Source of the DNA: Apodospora peruviana
Lineage: Eukaryota > Ascomycota > Sordariomycetes > Sordariales > Lasiosphaeriaceae
Length of the DNA stretch: 64,000 bases
Direction: 5' to 3'
Assembly (NCBI GenBank): GCA_033439685.1
Contig: JAUEDM010000001.1
Coordinates: 7,936,001 to 8,000,000, forward strand
Of the stretch, positions 37,950 to 47,334 are shown in pieces. Numbering within the stretch: the stretch's first letter is position 1; every line of letters starts with the position of its first letter. The translations under genes were made by a program, and so were the position numbers. The notes under the pieces were generated by a model. That model was given only the letters and a program-made list of their open reading frames with translations. It searched no databases and was not told where the DNA came from.

Positions 37950-37974
37950 GCCCGCCCACAGTTCGGAAGGACAT
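36661..37974 (-). CDS. Long orphan open frame, status uncertain
   Basis: A 437-codon frame runs from a true ATG to a TAG. It starts with arginine-proline dipeptides encoded by a CGACCA-type microsatellite and is then rich in Arg, Ser, Thr, Cys and Pro. No domain, signal peptide or membrane segment is seen and I recognise no family. A frame this long is unlikely by chance at this base composition. However, two or three other frames on both strands over 36.7-37.5 kb are also unusually open, pointing to a stop-poor segment instead of selection on one protein. A fragment MKAQHAQGPNPLDLTLAFGL on the opposite strand (36694-37140) looks at least as protein-like. Confidence 0.15.
37908..37947. repeat. 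GTCGTG hexanucleotide microsatellite
   Basis: Between six and seven tandem GTCGTG units. It supplies the Arg-Pro repeat at the start of the uncertain minus-strand frame ending at 36661. Confidence 0.85.
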
Positions 37975-38446
37975 TACGCCACCGACCTTTCAATGCATTG
38001 CAATCCGAGGCCATCCATTGCCAACAGACCGAAACACAGAATTTGGATTATTTGAAGCAAATGTCCATGTTTTTGACTGGCCCGGACCCTCGTGACTAGC
38101 TGCTTCTTTGAGTCCCGCTGCATAGTCAACCGTGCTTGATGCTTCCCTGGATGTGCAAATGCCATCCCGCAGCCTCATGTCGGGTCCTGCCTACCTACAC
38201 AGTATGTAACCCGACAATACTCCCCGGTCCCTCTGTTGTATGTATGAACCAATCAGCACGGAAATCACGGGTGAGCTAAAAGTCCCTAGACAGACGGGGA
38301 AAAGGGAAGTCGGATACATCCAACGTCAGACCATTGGCATCGTATAACTACACTCTGTATTTTCGTCGAAGTGACTGAACCATACGGAATAACGAGGGCT
38401 GATGTCCAGAATTAAAGGGGGAAAATGTGTTGTCGAGCCTCAACAT

Positions 38447-38522
38447 CCAGCCCAGCCCAGCCCAGCCCAGCCCAGCCCAGCCCAGCCCAGCCCAGCCCAG
38501 CCCAGCCCAGCCCAGCCCAGCC
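38447..38522. repeat. CCCAG pentamer tandem array
   Basis: About fifteen uninterrupted copies of CCCAG (76 bases) in a gene-free region. On the plus strand it would read as Pro-Ala-Gln/Ser repeats and on the minus strand as Gly-Trp-Ala repeats, but no gene is supported. There are no unique spacers, so it is not a CRISPR array. Confidence 0.9.
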
Positions 38523-38726
38523 TGGCTTCTTTTTCTTTAATGGTCCTGCAGCAAATTCTTGCTGCAGCTTGGTCTGCAGTTCCAACGCAGAAAATAGAGA
38601 AAAATGCCTCACTCTCCCATGTTCTGTACCGCGACCTACACATTTTTTTACTTGATGCATTTACCCTCTTTTTCCATCCGGCTACCTATCCCGGCAGGCA
38701 AGACTTTTAATAGGTAAGTTGTTTGG

Positions 38727-39266
38727 TTGGTTCAGGATGATCTGAATTGTTGTCCTTGTACTGTACTTGATACGTTTGTCATCCAAAGAAGACGAATGTA
38801 TTTTCTGTGTTTTCTTGGCCTGCGTTTCGCCCAGAAGTTTAGTCCTGTCGGTCAGCCAGGTGAGGCTGTCACGACTTCACTTGCACATATAACTCTCGCA
38901 TGCTGGATTTCTGTCCGGGTTTTGTTTCCTAAAGACCAGTATTGGCTATCTGCCTCCGGCGAACAAGCAAAACTTATGCCCTGGTTTGAAGGTTATTATA
39001 TATATCTTGTTGGAGTCGTGGTGGTTGGGCCAGCTAGTGCTGTGCTCGCTGTACTTCTCGTCATACTGCTTACACGATTTCCTACCGGATCCCGTGCTTT
39101 CTGTTGCGTGGGCAAGCTACCGAGTACACCTCCCCCCCAGACTCAAAGAAACGCAGATTCAGGCTTACCTATGGATTTGCTACTGAGTCTTTGTGATGGT
39201 TCAGTATGTATCAGTACATATGTACATACTCGCTCAGGATGGCGTAGACGCAGTACTACATGTTGA
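38727..39266 (+). CDS. Doubtful open frame with a hydrophobic segment
   Basis: A 179-codon frame begins at an ATG in a T/G-rich stretch. Residues about 65-115 include one strongly hydrophobic segment (IYLVGVVVVGPASAVLAVLL) preceded by a weaker one. The rest is cysteine-rich with no recognised domain. It could be a small membrane protein or simply T-rich non-coding DNA. No splice sites or neighbours support it. Confidence 0.12.
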   Translation: MVQDDLNCCPCTVLDTFVIQRRRMYFLCFLGLRFAQKFSPVGQPGEAVTTSLAHITLACWISVRVLFPKDQYWLSASGEQAKLMPWFEGYYIYLVGVVVVGPASAVLAVLLVILLTRFPTGSRAFCCVGKLPSTPPPQTQRNADSGLPMDLLLSLCDGSVCISTYVHTRSGWRRRSTTC

Positions 39267-40365
39267 GTACAAACCTAGCTACTTCGGGTTGGTGGGTGAT
39301 AATGAATACGATATAACACGAGACACTGAGTACTTGTTGGCGTGGTCTATCACTACATGAGGTTTTCTTCCATAATCGTCGGTCTCAACTGAATCTAACT
39401 GTCTGGATGTTTCGTGGAGAAGGCGTTCTCAATATGCAAAAGTTCGTCCTGGGCAGGTACCCGAGAAACTTTGAAATTGAATGATGAAAAATCATAAGTA
39501 GGATAAGCCTGTTGAGAGCTTCTACCTACCTATTCGGTCTACAGTTACGGCATAGCTTCATTTCGTCTTCGTTGCTGTTGAGTTGACAATAATAGGTAAC
39601 AGTATGCATGTAGATGCAATGGGTCTCACCCTCGTCAACATATCCCACATCACCAATGCCGGCACGGTAACCGGTGACCGGCGGGACTTGGGGGTTCGTG
39701 GGCTGGAGTAACCGGAATTGATGATCCGATGATGCGGGATCAAGTTCTGCGGCCGTCTTGTCTTTGGGGTTCATCGGGATTCCTTACTGTCTTTGGGATT
39801 CTGCATTCGGCAAAGATGGGGGAGTCTCACCGCCCAGGAGTCCTGCTTGATGGTAACCCTGTAGACTCAAAAGGCACCGACTTGTTCCTCTCTCACTCGT
39901 TGATATACCGGTATGTATGATGGAGTGACATGCAGCAGGGAACGACCTACGCCCTCGGACTTGTAAGCCTCTCACTTTGGCTAGGCGGGTTACTCATGTG
40001 TCGAGAATGACGGCTGTTGGTTGAGTGACAGGCTAAAACGTCCCTACCTAGGTAGCTAAGAAGTCACATGCTCTAATGCAAAACTCGTGATGAATAGACT
40101 TGGCGCTATCACGAGTGTGCTCTCTTCTCCAAGGTGAGTCGACCGCTCTGTTTGATGGAGACATAATCCCAATCGACACGTGCTGCTTTCACGATTGGTC
40201 AGAGACGGCTCTTCATAGCCCTGGACGAGGAACAGTTGGGCCCTGTTCTTGCCAGAACCTTTGATTCTATGTTTATGTTCGGTCCTGACTATTTCATTGT
40301 TCAAGAGAACAGGGTCGTAGAGGTAAAGGTGTCATACACCATTAAGTCCTGAGACGGCACTTACT

Positions 40366-40488
40366 AGGAATACTTGCGCTTAAATGAGTATTTCCACGAT
40401 GGCTACCAGGTGCTCTTAAAGGTCATGAGCTAGGACTCTTGTATAGTAGTCCATGGCTACAATTTACTGTGAAATGGCGTATGTTTGT
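40366..40488. repeat. Diverged direct repeat, copy 1
   Basis: It shares ordered words with a second copy at 41211-41334: AGTATTTCCA, GATGGCTAC, GAGCTAGGAC, CTTGTA, ATGGCTAC and ATTTAC. Substitutions and short indels separate the two. No transposon coding sequence was recognised between or around them. Confidence 0.6.
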
Positions 40489-41210
40489 TTAGAATCATGC
40501 GCGCATAACGGGGGAGCAGAGGAACAGGTCGAGCGCAAATATTATATCTATTAAAGAATACAGGACAACAGATCACCAAAACTAGGATGACAATCGAAGA
40601 AGGCCACTTATACACACAGGGAACTTACCTTTGTTACGGGTTGGCCAGCCAACTAGCTACCTTCCTAAATAAACACTCGACGAACTTCTCCCTGAAGCCC
40701 ACGCGTGAGCAGCCACATTGAAACTATTAACGAACTTAACTCCCTATACACTCTCCTTGTTGCGTGGTCTGTCAAAGGAAATAATTAAACAAGGCAGATC
40801 CTAGACTCGGGTTTCATGGAATCCCCCTACTACCTAAGTAGGCGGTGTCCAGACACTCCTCAAACCACCAAGTAGCAGAATAATTTTCTAATATTATCTG
40901 CAATGCGATCGGATGTTCACACGGATCTAACCGGTTCCACCAAGTACTGCAAATGTTGTATAATCCTCAACCTAAACTCAGGTCGTACTAGCGAGGTGCG
41001 TGATCTTAATAATCTTTAGGTACCTAGAGACTCGATCAGGATCTGTTAGTTAGGGGGCCCCAGGGAAAAACTTTCTGGTTCCGATCAAAAAGCTCCCAAT
41101 GACTACCTAGGTTTATACAATGCCCCCCTGGTAAGTTTGTAAGTTCGTGACTTCCGGTGGATGAGAACAGGGTTGAGAAAGCCAATGAACTTGGGGCTGA
41201 GACTGTATTT

Positions 41211-41334
41211 ACAAGGAATCTTTGCTGCTTCAACGAGTATTTCCAGGATGGCTACTAGGAGTCCTGAGAAGTTACGAGCTAGGACCTTGTAAAGTACTCG
41301 ATGGCTACTATTTACCGTAGAATAGTGTAGATAT
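41211..41334. repeat. Diverged direct repeat, copy 2
   Basis: Second copy of the segment at 40366-40488, in the same orientation about 845 bases downstream. It overlaps a 113-codon minus-strand frame (41103-41444) that is therefore unlikely to be a gene. Confidence 0.6.
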
Positions 41335-41390
41335 TGAACCCAATATGATATTTCCGACCCAAAACTAGCAGCTATCAACATGCTTCCACC

Positions 41391-41528
41391 ATGCCGACCA
41401 CTCGTCGCCTGTTTGGAGAGTTCTATCGTGACGTCTTCCTCCACCTGCTAGGGATCATCATTGTCTGGTTATCAACTTCCTGTGTATCCCCGGAGAAACG
41501 CTCGGGGGAGGCGATTATCATGGTCTGA
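41391..41528 (+). CDS. Short open frame, possible first exon
   Basis: Forty-five codons from ATG to TGA: MPTTRRLFGEFYRDVFLHLL followed by a hydrophobic stretch GIIIVWL. It reads like a basic N-terminus plus one membrane helix, and it lies 440 bases upstream of a spliced-looking fragment on the same strand. No splice connection could be established. It may be chance or part of the same decayed gene. Confidence 0.15.
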   Translation: MPTTRRLFGEFYRDVFLHLLGIIIVWLSTSCVSPEKRSGEAIIMV

Positions 41529-41829
41529 TGTGAGGAGTCTCAACCAGTGATACATCCTTTTCAAGTTTATATTGGTGTTCAGTTCCTATACATATCCTTT
41601 CGGATAACCAAGCACAAGTGCTGGGGGCTTTGAGTTTCTCTATTCTCCGTCTTCAGTACCCACATTACTCATGATGTCGGTTGTAATTGTCCAGCATGGC
41701 TAAAACAATTTCAAGTCACCTTTCTGGTAGATGGAATTCTGGGAGAGTACTCTGGATACATAGTGTCGCTTTTTTTTCGGGGCATCAGAAGGTCAAATTA
41801 GACCTGGCCACTTCGATGGCTCGTATTGA

Positions 41830-42141
41830 CTGCCAGAAGTACAAAGAGACAGGGCACCAAGAGATTTTGCTGTACCTACAGCCCTGTATTACAGGGAGCT
41901 CAACATCATGGACTTCGAGCAGAGGTATGGAACAGATCCGGGCGGGATAATTTATATGAAGCTGTGTTGCTAATCCACCTTACCGGAATATAGTCTCCGT
42001 ATATGGCGACTGCAAGTTCAAGAAGTGTCCCCCGATGTGGGACACCTTGATGAGCAAAAAATCTTCGCGGAAGGGGCGTTGTTGAAGAATGGAAGGGTCA
42101 AGGATGAAGGTCTTGCCGTGGTGGTATTCGGAGTTTATTAG
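41830..42141 (+). pseudogene. Spliced gene fragment, unrecognised family
   Basis: Two exon-like pieces, 41830-41924 and 41994-42141, flank a well-formed 69-nt intron (GTATGG, CTAAT branch-like site, ATATAG). Joined, they read PTALYYRELNIMDFEQSLRI, then WRLQVQEVSPDVGHLDEQKI, FAEGALLKNGRVKDEGLAVV and VFGVY before TAG. The composition and intron are convincing, but the frame upstream closes at a TGA and I find no start codon earlier than the internal ATG at 41908. It is probably the 3' end of a truncated gene, or a gene whose first exons I cannot place. No domain recognised. Confidence 0.35.
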
Positions 42142-43916
42142 ATGCCTTGCCTTGGCACGTGGATACAATGATTTCTTCACACTTTCCCCCACATCCCCTT
42201 TATGCAATGAAAGACCACATGACAAAGATATTGGATGTTTGGTTTAAAAGCAGGGTCCAGGACCCCTAAAATGTGGATTGGGGTTTAGTGCCTGCATGCT
42301 TTCTCGGAGTTGGGGAAGCGGTGAATTTTGAAATGCTACCCGAGGCTGGGGCGCACTAGAATTCAATGTTGCCGACCAAGTGCCGACAGATCACGACGAG
42401 GTAGAGATCTACATCCCTTTCAAACCATCTTGAAGTTTTCTTTCTGCAATGCTCTTTTGATAAATCTTTACGGGGTACGGATATTCCCTACTTCCCTGGG
42501 GAAGACGGAAGAGAGCAAACGCCATGCGGGAACGATCGAGATTTAGCCAATCAGATCGGGCAGACCTCCAACTCATCGGGGGTCACTGGCACGCGGGCCG
42601 TTCCCCGCGTTTCTTCATGTGCCAAGAAGCAGTCTAATGTGCTTTTTCGCGTGAAGCTGTTCACGCGACCACAGCTTTCTAGTTTAGGTTATGCCATTGG
42701 AGAAGGTCGATATATCGGAAGAGGCAAGCCGGATGGATGTCCTGTCCACCAAAGGATTCATTTCATAGCTATGAATAATACCATCGAAGTACGTAACCGA
42801 CGGTGGGTGGGGGGTTTCGAGTTTCAATGGTTCGGGACCAGACAACATGAACGGACAGCACGGCCTCTGCGGTGCCAGCACATCCCAGTGGATCCGATGC
42901 AATCAGCTTCGCAAGCGCCTGTCCATCAAGACGGCTTTGCTTACCTAGTTTCCGCCCCATCGAACTCTTTTTGATGAGGTTTCACCAGGCGGTGTACCCT
43001 TTGAGGAAACATATGGATCTGTCCACATGACTGACATACTTCATTAGCAGACGTATGTAGTGTAGCCATAGTTTAATAACAGCAAGGCTATGGATAGAGA
43101 TCCCAATCTGGGTTTGACGACGGCCGTCAGACAAAGTGAAAACTGGAGGCGGCGGACATTCCTGATCTATGTACGAAGTAGAAAAGGACCGGCTCGAGGG
43201 CCGGGCGGGAGTTGGAGAAAAGAAATGGGAGGGAAATATCGGGCCTGAAAGGGGCCAGCTCCATCTGATTCTGACCAGTGGGCAGCGAGCCCTGGCGTTG
43301 CGTCACAGGCGAGCGACTTTCCCCCAATCCCGGGCCCGCGGCTTGCAGGGATGGAACCGTCCAAGCCATTGAAAGCACATCCAGTCAAGCAGTAGAGGGC
43401 CAAGCAGCTGACAGGGCAGCAAAGTGCCAGCAGGGCTGCCACATCCCCTTTCCTCAAAACTGCCATGCTGTCGCAACATTTCCGGATTCATCTTCAACTT
43501 CACCTTCAACTTCACTACAACTGATAATCATACGCACCCACGCACGGTTCCCGTCACGACCCCTTCCATCCTCCCACCTTCCAGGCCCTGCTTTGGACCG
43601 AAAAACAAAGTGTGAGGCTAAGAAGCGCAAAGTTGGAGCCGTCAACCGTCAGCTCTGCCTTGGTATCCATGCTACCCTCCGCTCAGGTCCGCCAGGTCGC
43701 GCCGCTCCCAATTCTGCGTCGGATCATCCGAACGACGCCTAGTCGTACAGTAGTAGTATACGAGGTATAAAAAGCTGTCCTTCAGCTTGCGGGAATGACA
43801 TCAACTCAGTACCCAGACCGTCCTCTATCGTGATTCCGGCACCAGGAGAAGTCGGCAACTCAAATATACCTTACCACATCCTCCCGACAGCATCTCTTCC
43901 ACCCTTTTCGTCCCTC

Positions 43917-45878
43917 ATGTCTATCAGTACCATGACAAGAATCCCCGCCGAGTCGCGACTGCCCTCGGGCACCACAGACGACGATATGCGCCTACCGTTT
44001 CCCAACCTTGGCAGCGAATCGTCCTCGTCTGTAATTTCCCCTCTTACTCTGCCTCGAGGTACCGTCGGCTACTTCGATCTTTCCTCGTCGACCACCTCGA
44101 ACTCGACATCCCAGCCCACTTCGGCCCTCCGCTTGTCATCCAAAATGGCAGCCGCTGGAAACGCCAACTTCAGATCAAGCCAGGTGTATTCACCGCTCTC
44201 GCCTGCCGCCCGAGGTCCTGCCCTCCCGCAACCACCACAATTCCTGTCGCCGCATCTTTCGCCAATTACTAGAGAAGTGCAATACCAACTTCAGCAGCAG
44301 CGATCGACAAGTCTGCCCCCTAGCCATCGCGGCACCAGTCCTACGACAACCAGGTCCCAAAACAACATGTCAGCATCTTCTTTAGGAGTGCTTGCCAATG
44401 GCACCCCCTCCATATCCAATAGTCCCTTGCCATCCATCAGCTCGGTTTCCGCAGGTAGTCACCCTCGTTCCATCTCAGCCGACTCGGCGAGTGCCCCCTC
44501 GCATGCCCAGATGATCCGCCGCCTGGTGCAGCAAAACGCACGAATACGGGAAGCATGGGAAGCAGAGCGCAAGTATATGGAAGCCAACCGCGAGCGAGCA
44601 GAAGAAGTTTACAAAGAGGAACGAGCGCTCATGGAAGAAGAGCGAATCGAATGGGAAGACGAGAAGGCTAGCTTATTGCAGGCCATTGAACGGCTTCAGC
44701 AGCAAGTCTTAGGCTTGGGAGGAGATCCCCGGCTGCCCGGCGACGGCGGATTCACACATCCCAATGCCGCTTTTGGCCCAGGGCAAGGGATTCGTGGCGG
44801 TGGAGGGTCCCAGACATCACCCGAGAGCGCGAGAAGCTCTCATTCATCGCAAGGCACCAGCCACCGGCCCCAGCGCCCTCAGACTGTCGTTTGGACAGGC
44901 GCCGTACCTCATTTCCAGCCTGGGTCTGGACAAGGCGGTCAGGCCCAAACATCTCCGCCCAATAACCCGAGTTCTGCATCGCTCCGGCCTAATGGTGCCG
45001 TCGTTTCCCCGTCGGATTTTCTACCAACGGCTGAAGCGGATGCTGGGCCGGTGCCCACTGTTGACATTCAAGAGATCCACCCAGAATTGGAGGGTATTCC
45101 GATCAAAGCTACGAGCGTTTCAAAGTCGACCTTCACCGATGGTAGTTCACAGAAAGGATCAAACTCCTCCAGCAGGGCCTCATCTCCGTCGACAAGTACC
45201 GGTCGGCCGAGCATGTCCTCGAAAGAGGCGTCGAAAGAACAGACGCTGCAGGTCCTGGCCGCGCCAGAGTTTGACCGGCTCACCATGCATGCCGGCCACA
45301 CCCCGAGTCATTCCCTGTCGCAGCTGCCAACTATATCCACCGCAACTACCACCGCTAGCAGCAGTGGTGACAGCACACCGACCATGTCACAAGCCGATGG
45401 CACGAGCAGCCACGGTCTGGCGCCAATTACCGAGGTAGATTCCACGACGGATCTCTCCGAATATGCTGTTGAGCCTGGTCCGTCCATGTCAAGCAACCAG
45501 GCACCGCCTTCCGAAGATCACCCTATGCCAAACTTGGAGCCGGCAGAAGACGCAGAACTCAAGGGCCCGTTGATGGTCAGAAACATGCCTGTCCACGACG
45601 AAATCTTCTTCCGACGACTCTCCGACAAGCTTGAGGAAGTCAGCAAGGATACCAAGGCAGCACTGCCGGCTGTGTTGAAGAACTCGCCTGAGCTTGCAGA
45701 GCAACTCGAAGAGAAGCCCGAAGCTCCAGCGGCTGCCCCAGAGGAACCTCCGGCCACCGTCGACTCCGGCTCCGAGAAGGAGGGCAGTCCGAAGAGCAGT
45801 GACGAAGAGGAGCTCGACATTCCTCTCAAGATCAAGAGGAGCTTCAACTTCGGTGCTCCATTCGGCGAGTTCCGGTAG
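43917..45878 (+). CDS. Ser/Pro-rich coiled-coil protein of unknown function
   Basis: Predicted 653 residues from the first in-frame ATG at 43917; the frame is open further upstream but only through a GTG at 43830. The N-terminal 200 residues are Ser/Thr/Pro-rich with SPLSPAARGP- and RSISADSASA-like phosphosite context. Residues about 199-268 (228-297 counted from the GTG) form a charged coiled coil: QNARIREAWEAERKYMEANR, then ALMEEERIEWEDEKASLLQA, ending in a leucine/glutamine heptad stretch. A long Ser/Gln/Gly-rich disordered region follows. Near the C-terminus is DEIFFRRLSDKLEEVSKDTK, an acidic patch, and the terminal sequence KIKRSFNFGAPFGEFR, which looks like a conserved tail. I do not recognise the family. 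No intron is needed. The gene stands alone, with ISN1 convergent 1.5 kb downstream. Confidence 0.8.
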   Translation: MSISTMTRIPAESRLPSGTTDDDMRLPFPNLGSESSSSVISPLTLPRGTVGYFDLSSSTTSNSTSQPTSALRLSSKMAAAGNANFRSSQVYSPLSPAARGPALPQPPQFLSPHLSPITREVQYQLQQQRSTSLPPSHRGTSPTTTRSQNNMSASSLGVLANGTPSISNSPLPSISSVSAGSHPRSISADSASAPSHAQMIRRLVQQNARIREAWEAERKYMEANRERAEEVYKEERALMEEERIEWEDEKASLLQAIERLQQQVLGLGGDPRLPGDGGFTHPNAAFGPGQGIRGGGGSQTSPESARSSHSSQGTSHRPQRPQTVVWTGAVPHFQPGSGQGGQAQTSPPNNPSSASLRPNGAVVSPSDFLPTAEADAGPVPTVDIQEIHPELEGIPIKATSVSKSTFTDGSSQKGSNSSSRASSPSTSTGRPSMSSKEASKEQTLQVLAAPEFDRLTMHAGHTPSHSLSQLPTISTATTTASSSGDSTPTMSQADGTSSHGLAPITEVDSTTDLSEYAVEPGPSMSSNQAPPSEDHPMPNLEPAEDAELKGPLMVRNMPVHDEIFFRRLSDKLEEVSKDTKAALPAVLKNSPELAEQLEEKPEAPAAAPEEPPATVDSGSEKEGSPKSSDEEELDIPLKIKRSFNFGAPFGEFR

Positions 45879-47334
45879 GACCGCTATGTCCACCGAGATC
45901 TTGGAGAAAACCCTCGGTACTCGCTTCCAGTTTGTCCTGCGCCCATCCGCTGGGGAATCTTACCAAGGCCATTCAACTTACTCCCTGTACATATTTCTCA
46001 CCCTCTACATTATATTATACTACCGCTTCCTCGAACACCCTTTTCCCTTTGTCGACGCCGTGGAGTTTTCCCACATACTGCCTATACTATGGCGGCTTGA
46101 GGCCATGCCATATCCGCTCTCTACACTCTTTCAAAATCATCTCGCCTTAGACATTTCTTTTTCTCTCTCCCCATCTGTGAATCAGGATGTTGGGGTTTCT
46201 TGACTCTTTGGACTGGCATCAAACGACGGAATGAACTGAAACGACAAAATAAAATTATAGACGGTGGCGGGTTATTATTTTTGTTCACGTTATACATGAC
46301 GGTCATCAAAAGGAAATGGATTATGGTTGGCAGGGAATAAACGCAAGGAAGGGTAGAAGGAAAAGCTCTAACTGGGTGGAATGGGACAATGCACACGATG
46401 GAACCTGTAATCTTCTACCCCTCTCCTTTTCTCCATTTGTGCGCGTGCCTGCGCTGTTTTATTTGTTCAAATACCCCCATACCCCTTTTTTATTGTTATC
46501 ATACCATGTGGCTCCCATTGATTGTCTTCGTCTCCCTCTTGTAATCGGGCCCATGGAAATTCATATTTCTTCCTGCTGGCTGGTAGACTGACTACCTAGG
46601 CCGAGCTGAAACAAAACGAAAGAATTATTCCCATTTCATCATCCTTTAAGTATGTTGATTTTGACAATGTATATGTCTTGGCAACATCCATGATATGGAA
46701 GGGTTAATGGTACAGCCACGAGTACATTGGTGATCCTGTCGTCCCTGGTCTTGGTGGGAGTTGTCATTTGGAGGGAATATATACCTGCCCACTTACTTGC
46801 GGTAAATAGAAGAATGGTCTACTGGCGGATTCTCTGAATCAAGTCAACCTGATCATTAATTTCGCCTTCATTTCAAAGATGAATCTGTTAGTGGTTTTCT
46901 GATGAATGGCCAACTAAAGGGTTGGAGTTACCTACCTTAGGCAGAAGGAGACAACAATTCTTTTGAGGACCATGGTTTATTATCGCTAGGTAGGTAGGAT
47001 ACTACTCGATATCAATTGCCATGCCAACATGAAGCTCCAGGCCCATCTTTTCTCGCAATCTGATCTGCCATGATGCATACTTCTTTCTCGCTGATTACCT
47101 TACTTAATTATGAATTCCAGGAGAGAAAAGAAAACGAAAACTTGGCTGTACATGTGTCGTCCAATCCTTGCTAAAACTCCCCGCTTGCTGTTGCTTCATC
47201 CCGTCTGTCTGTTCATCTCGACGCAACCGAGCAATTTCCTACGTTGACATAAGATGAGATGCCCTTGTCTTGTGTTACTCATCTCGTCAATCATATCCCT
47301 CTCAAATCCCAAACTTAACCATCACTCCTTCCAC
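45879..47334. other. Intergenic region between convergent genes, 1.5 kb
   Basis: It contains the 3' ends of the coiled-coil protein gene and of ISN1. A 169-codon frame overlapping the first gene's stop is a frame shadow. An AATAAA-like AAAATAAAATT at 46247-46257 may serve as a polyadenylation region. Nothing else is recognised; there is a CTACCTAGG motif at 46592-46600. Confidence 0.55.

Larger units (their letters stand above)
36697..43916. other. Gene-poor region with repeats and relics, 7.2 kb
   Basis: This continues the long spacer between the kinase and the coiled-coil protein gene. It is AT-rich from 40.0 to 42.3 kb. It contains the uncertain frames at 36.7-38.0 and 38.7-39.3 kb, two microsatellites, a pair of diverged direct repeats, the fragments at 41.4 and 41.8-42.1 kb, and palindromic CTACCTAGGTAG at 40044-40055. 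The frame at 42639-42974 (111 codons) has no recognisable product. The last few hundred bases are probably promoter and leader for the gene at 43.9 kb. Confidence 0.5.

Noticed and set aside
38447..38522. Regular short repeats considered as CRISPR-like
   Set aside because: The units are directly adjacent pentamers without spacers and the genome is fungal.
42639..42974. 111-codon plus-strand frame
   Set aside because: No domain or composition bias of a real protein, and a similar-sized frame lies opposite.
43830..43916. Upstream extension of the coiled-coil protein starting at GTG
   Set aside because: Nuclear fungal genes normally start at ATG; the first in-frame ATG is 43917, though an unseen upstream exon remains possible.
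44764..45438. 224-codon plus-strand frame inside the coiled-coil gene
   Set aside because: It is an offset frame of a GC-rich coding exon with no start context of its own.
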